A stretch of 64,000 bases of DNA, from contig NZ_JAERWK010000025.1 of NCBI RefSeq assembly GCF_016918035.1, positions 124,001 to 188,000 of the forward strand, in the 5' to 3' direction. The stretch's first letter is position 1. Each line of letters starts with the position of its first letter. The stretch is from Nakamurella leprariae. Its GTDB lineage: Bacteria; Actinomycetota; Actinomycetes; Mycobacteriales; Nakamurellaceae. Shown piece by piece: positions 62,588-64,000 of the stretch. The translations under genes were made by a program, and so were the position numbers. Below the pieces are notes generated by a model. The model saw nothing but the letters and a program-made list of their open reading frames with translations, was not told the DNA's origin and did not search any database.

Positions 62588-63841
62588 GTGCCTGCTCCTG
62601 CTTCCCGTACGACATGCCCACATCCCAGTGGTGGCGCGGCTTCCCGCTTCCGAGCGCTGGTCCTGCTGCTCGTCGCCGTGTCTCTGGGGGTCGGGCTCGG
62701 TCCACTCGCGCCGGTGGCGTCGGCCCAACCGTCCACCGAGCAACCGTCCACCGAGCAACCGTCCACCGAGCAACCGTCCACCGAGGCGCCTCCCGCAGAG
62801 CAGCCCGCTGACGGGCAGCCGGCGGGCGCCATCACCTGGGGCGTGCGGCCGTCGACGCCCGAGGGACCGGACGGACGCGACACCTTCCGGTACACACTGG
62901 ATCCCGGCGCGTCCGTCGAGGACTACGTCGGCGTCTCGAACTTCACCGACCAGCCGCTGGAACTGGCCGTCTACGCCAGTGACGCCTTCACCACCGGCGA
63001 GGGCGGCTTCGACCTGCTGGCCGCAGCCGACGAGCCGGTCGACGCCGGCTCCTGGGTCGACTTCGGGCAGGAGACGGTGACCGTGCCGCCCCGATCCCGG
63101 CTCGAGGTGCCCTTCCGGCTGACCGTGCCGGACAATGCCACACCGGGTGACCACACCGGTGGCGTGGTGGCCTCGCTGACCTCCACCACCACCGCTGCCG
63201 ACGGCAGCCAGGTCGCCGTCGACCGACGGGTCGGCGCCCGCATCTACCTCTGGGTCACCGGGGACGCGCTGCCGTCCGCGACGGTCACCGACGTGCAGCT
63301 CGTCCACCACGGCACCCTCAACCCGTTCGGATCCGGGGACGCGACCGTCAGCTGGACCGTGCGCAACACCGGCAACATCCGGCTCGCCGGCACGCCGACC
63401 GTCGAAGTGGCCGGCCCCTTCGGGCTGGGCCGCCGCACGGTCGACGCCGAACCGGTCACCGAGCTGCTGCCCGGCAACTCGCTCACGATGACCACCGAGG
63501 TCGACGCCGTCTGGCCGTGGGGCTGGCTCACCGGCACCGTCCGCTTCGCGCCGCAGTCCATCGGGCTGGACGGCGCCCCGCCACCGGCCGAGGCCGTCGG
63601 CGAGGACACCACCGCCGCCGTGCCGTGGACCCAACTGCTGCTGCTCGCCCTGCTGGTGCTCGCCGGCTGGTTGTGGCGGCGCTCGGGCATCCGCCGAGGA
63701 CGGGTCCGGATCGAGGAACTGGCCGCCGCGCGGGCCGAGGGCGCCGAAGCAGGACGGGAAGCGGCGCTGCAGGGCCGGGGCAGCCAGACGGGCGGCGCCG
63801 ACCAACAGGTCGAGCCGGCAGACGACCGGCCAACGCCCTGA
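62588..63841 (+). CDS. DUF916 (WxL-interacting)-like membrane-anchored surface protein
   Basis: A 417-residue exported protein. Signal peptide: LVLLLVAVSLGVGLGPLAPVASAQ. A short repeat of QPSTE follows, then a beta-rich domain: FRYTLDPGASVEDYVGVSNFTDQPLELAVYASDAF, VPPRSRLEVPFRLTVPDNATPGDHTGGVVASLT, RIYLWVTGD, and an Ig-like segment VSWTVRNTGNIRLAG. The C-terminal helix WTQLLLLALLVLAGWLW precedes a basic tail. The first half resembles DUF916, the peptidoglycan-binding partner of WxL proteins, here next to a WxL-like protein. GTG 62588 follows GGAACGA. Confidence 0.78.
   Translation: MPAPASRTTCPHPSGGAASRFRALVLLLVAVSLGVGLGPLAPVASAQPSTEQPSTEQPSTEQPSTEAPPAEQPADGQPAGAITWGVRPSTPEGPDGRDTFRYTLDPGASVEDYVGVSNFTDQPLELAVYASDAFTTGEGGFDLLAAADEPVDAGSWVDFGQETVTVPPRSRLEVPFRLTVPDNATPGDHTGGVVASLTSTTTAADGSQVAVDRRVGARIYLWVTGDALPSATVTDVQLVHHGTLNPFGSGDATVSWTVRNTGNIRLAGTPTVEVAGPFGLGRRTVDAEPVTELLPGNSLTMTTEVDAVWPWGWLTGTVRFAPQSIGLDGAPPPAEAVGEDTTAAVPWTQLLLLALLVLAGWLWRRSGIRRGRVRIEELAAARAEGAEAGREAALQGRGSQTGGADQQVEPADDRPTP
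62726..62785 (+). repeat. 15-bp tandem repeat encoding QPSTE
   Basis: Four copies of CAACCGTCCACCGAG encode QPSTE x4 just after the signal peptide of the DUF916-like protein. The copies are identical at the DNA level, so copy number is likely to vary between strains and would set the length of the surface stalk. Confidence 0.9.
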
Positions 63842-63900
63842 CGGCCGGCTCGACACACCGGCGCAGGTCCGGTGTGACCATCACGAGGAACGAGAGAAGC

Positions 63901-64000
63901 GTGAGAGCAACGATGCGGCGCACAGGCGCCGCTGCGATCGGGGTGTTGGTGCTGGCGGCGGGCGGGTCGGTGTCCCTGGTGGGGACGGCGGCCGGGGAGC
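63901..64000 (+). CDS. partial gene for a secreted protein (cut by window end)
   Basis: Starting at GTG 63901 after a GAGAGAAG RBS, the first 33 codons encode MRATMRRTGAAAIGVLVLAA then GGSVSLVGTAAGE, a typical Sec signal peptide with an Ala-x-Ala-like end. An internal ATG (63913) is an alternative start. Its position after the WxL-like/DUF916-like pair suggests another surface protein, but the mature part lies outside the window. Confidence 0.7.
   Translation, partial: MRATMRRTGAAAIGVLVLAAGGSVSLVGTAAGE

Overview
The window is high-GC DNA from an actinobacterium. The evidence is strongly G/C-ending codons, frequent GTG starts, ATGA/GTGA stop-start overlaps, a DUF222/HNH (13E12-type) endonuclease, a CtpC-type P-ATPase with a DUF1490 PacL-like partner, a SAM-IV-type riboswitch and the actinobacterial Cys-rich leader peptide. 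A Nakamurella- or Frankineae-like host would fit, but species is inference only. No rRNA, tRNA, CRISPR array or insertion sequence was recognised.

Left third (1-19.2 kb). A SAM-IV-like riboswitch (1-134) is followed by an 18-residue leader peptide with three cysteines (211-267). Downstream lies an apparent operon: polar-amino-acid-type ABC permease, ATPase, lipoprotein receptor, a sarcosine-oxidase-like flavoenzyme, a flavin-reductase/GNAT fusion and an FAD/NAD(P) enzyme (401-7763). I read this as uptake and oxidation of an organosulfur or amino-sulfur compound, repressed when sulfur is sufficient. Next come topoisomerase IB, a MarR/VOC pair with two palindromic operators, a TetR/DUF1453-like pair, a spermidine-synthase-like protein, a dienelactone hydrolase, and a peptide/nickel ABC system in which one permease and both ATPases form a single polypeptide (14284-19193).

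Middle (19.2-47.4 kb). A GntR regulator is divergent from a BMP-type (nucleoside-like) ABC importer, followed by an MFS carrier and an NtaA/SnaA-type flavin monooxygenase. Then come an ABC-2 exporter, the DUF222/HNH gene, a broken MHS transporter, an S9 peptidase, a DHA2 exporter/TetR pair, a large LuxR ATPase regulator, a TetR/MMPL pair whose operator resembles that of the DHA2/TetR pair, a DUF1537 kinase divergent from an SDR lacking its YxxxK motif, a decayed SnoaL-like gene and an MFS carrier.

Right end (47.3-64 kb): a zinc-starvation island. It holds seven zinc-free ribosomal protein paralogues (S18, L33, L32, L28, S14, L36, L31 type B), a COG0523-like protein with a degenerate P-loop, and a PacL-like/CtpC metal pump. 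It also holds a complete 'anchored-repeat' metal ABC transporter with surface proteins carrying a repeated HxH(x)2W domain, plus WxL-like and DUF916-like cell-wall proteins. Three Zur-like 15-mers lie at the promoters (47773, 53685, 60844). The solute receptor is the most striking protein: a ZnuA-like fold whose His-rich-loop position is occupied by a surface-repeat domain that appears circularly permuted. The proposed logic is that zinc loss derepresses zinc-free ribosomal proteins, which spares zinc, and builds a surface relay that captures zinc and passes it to the membrane importer.
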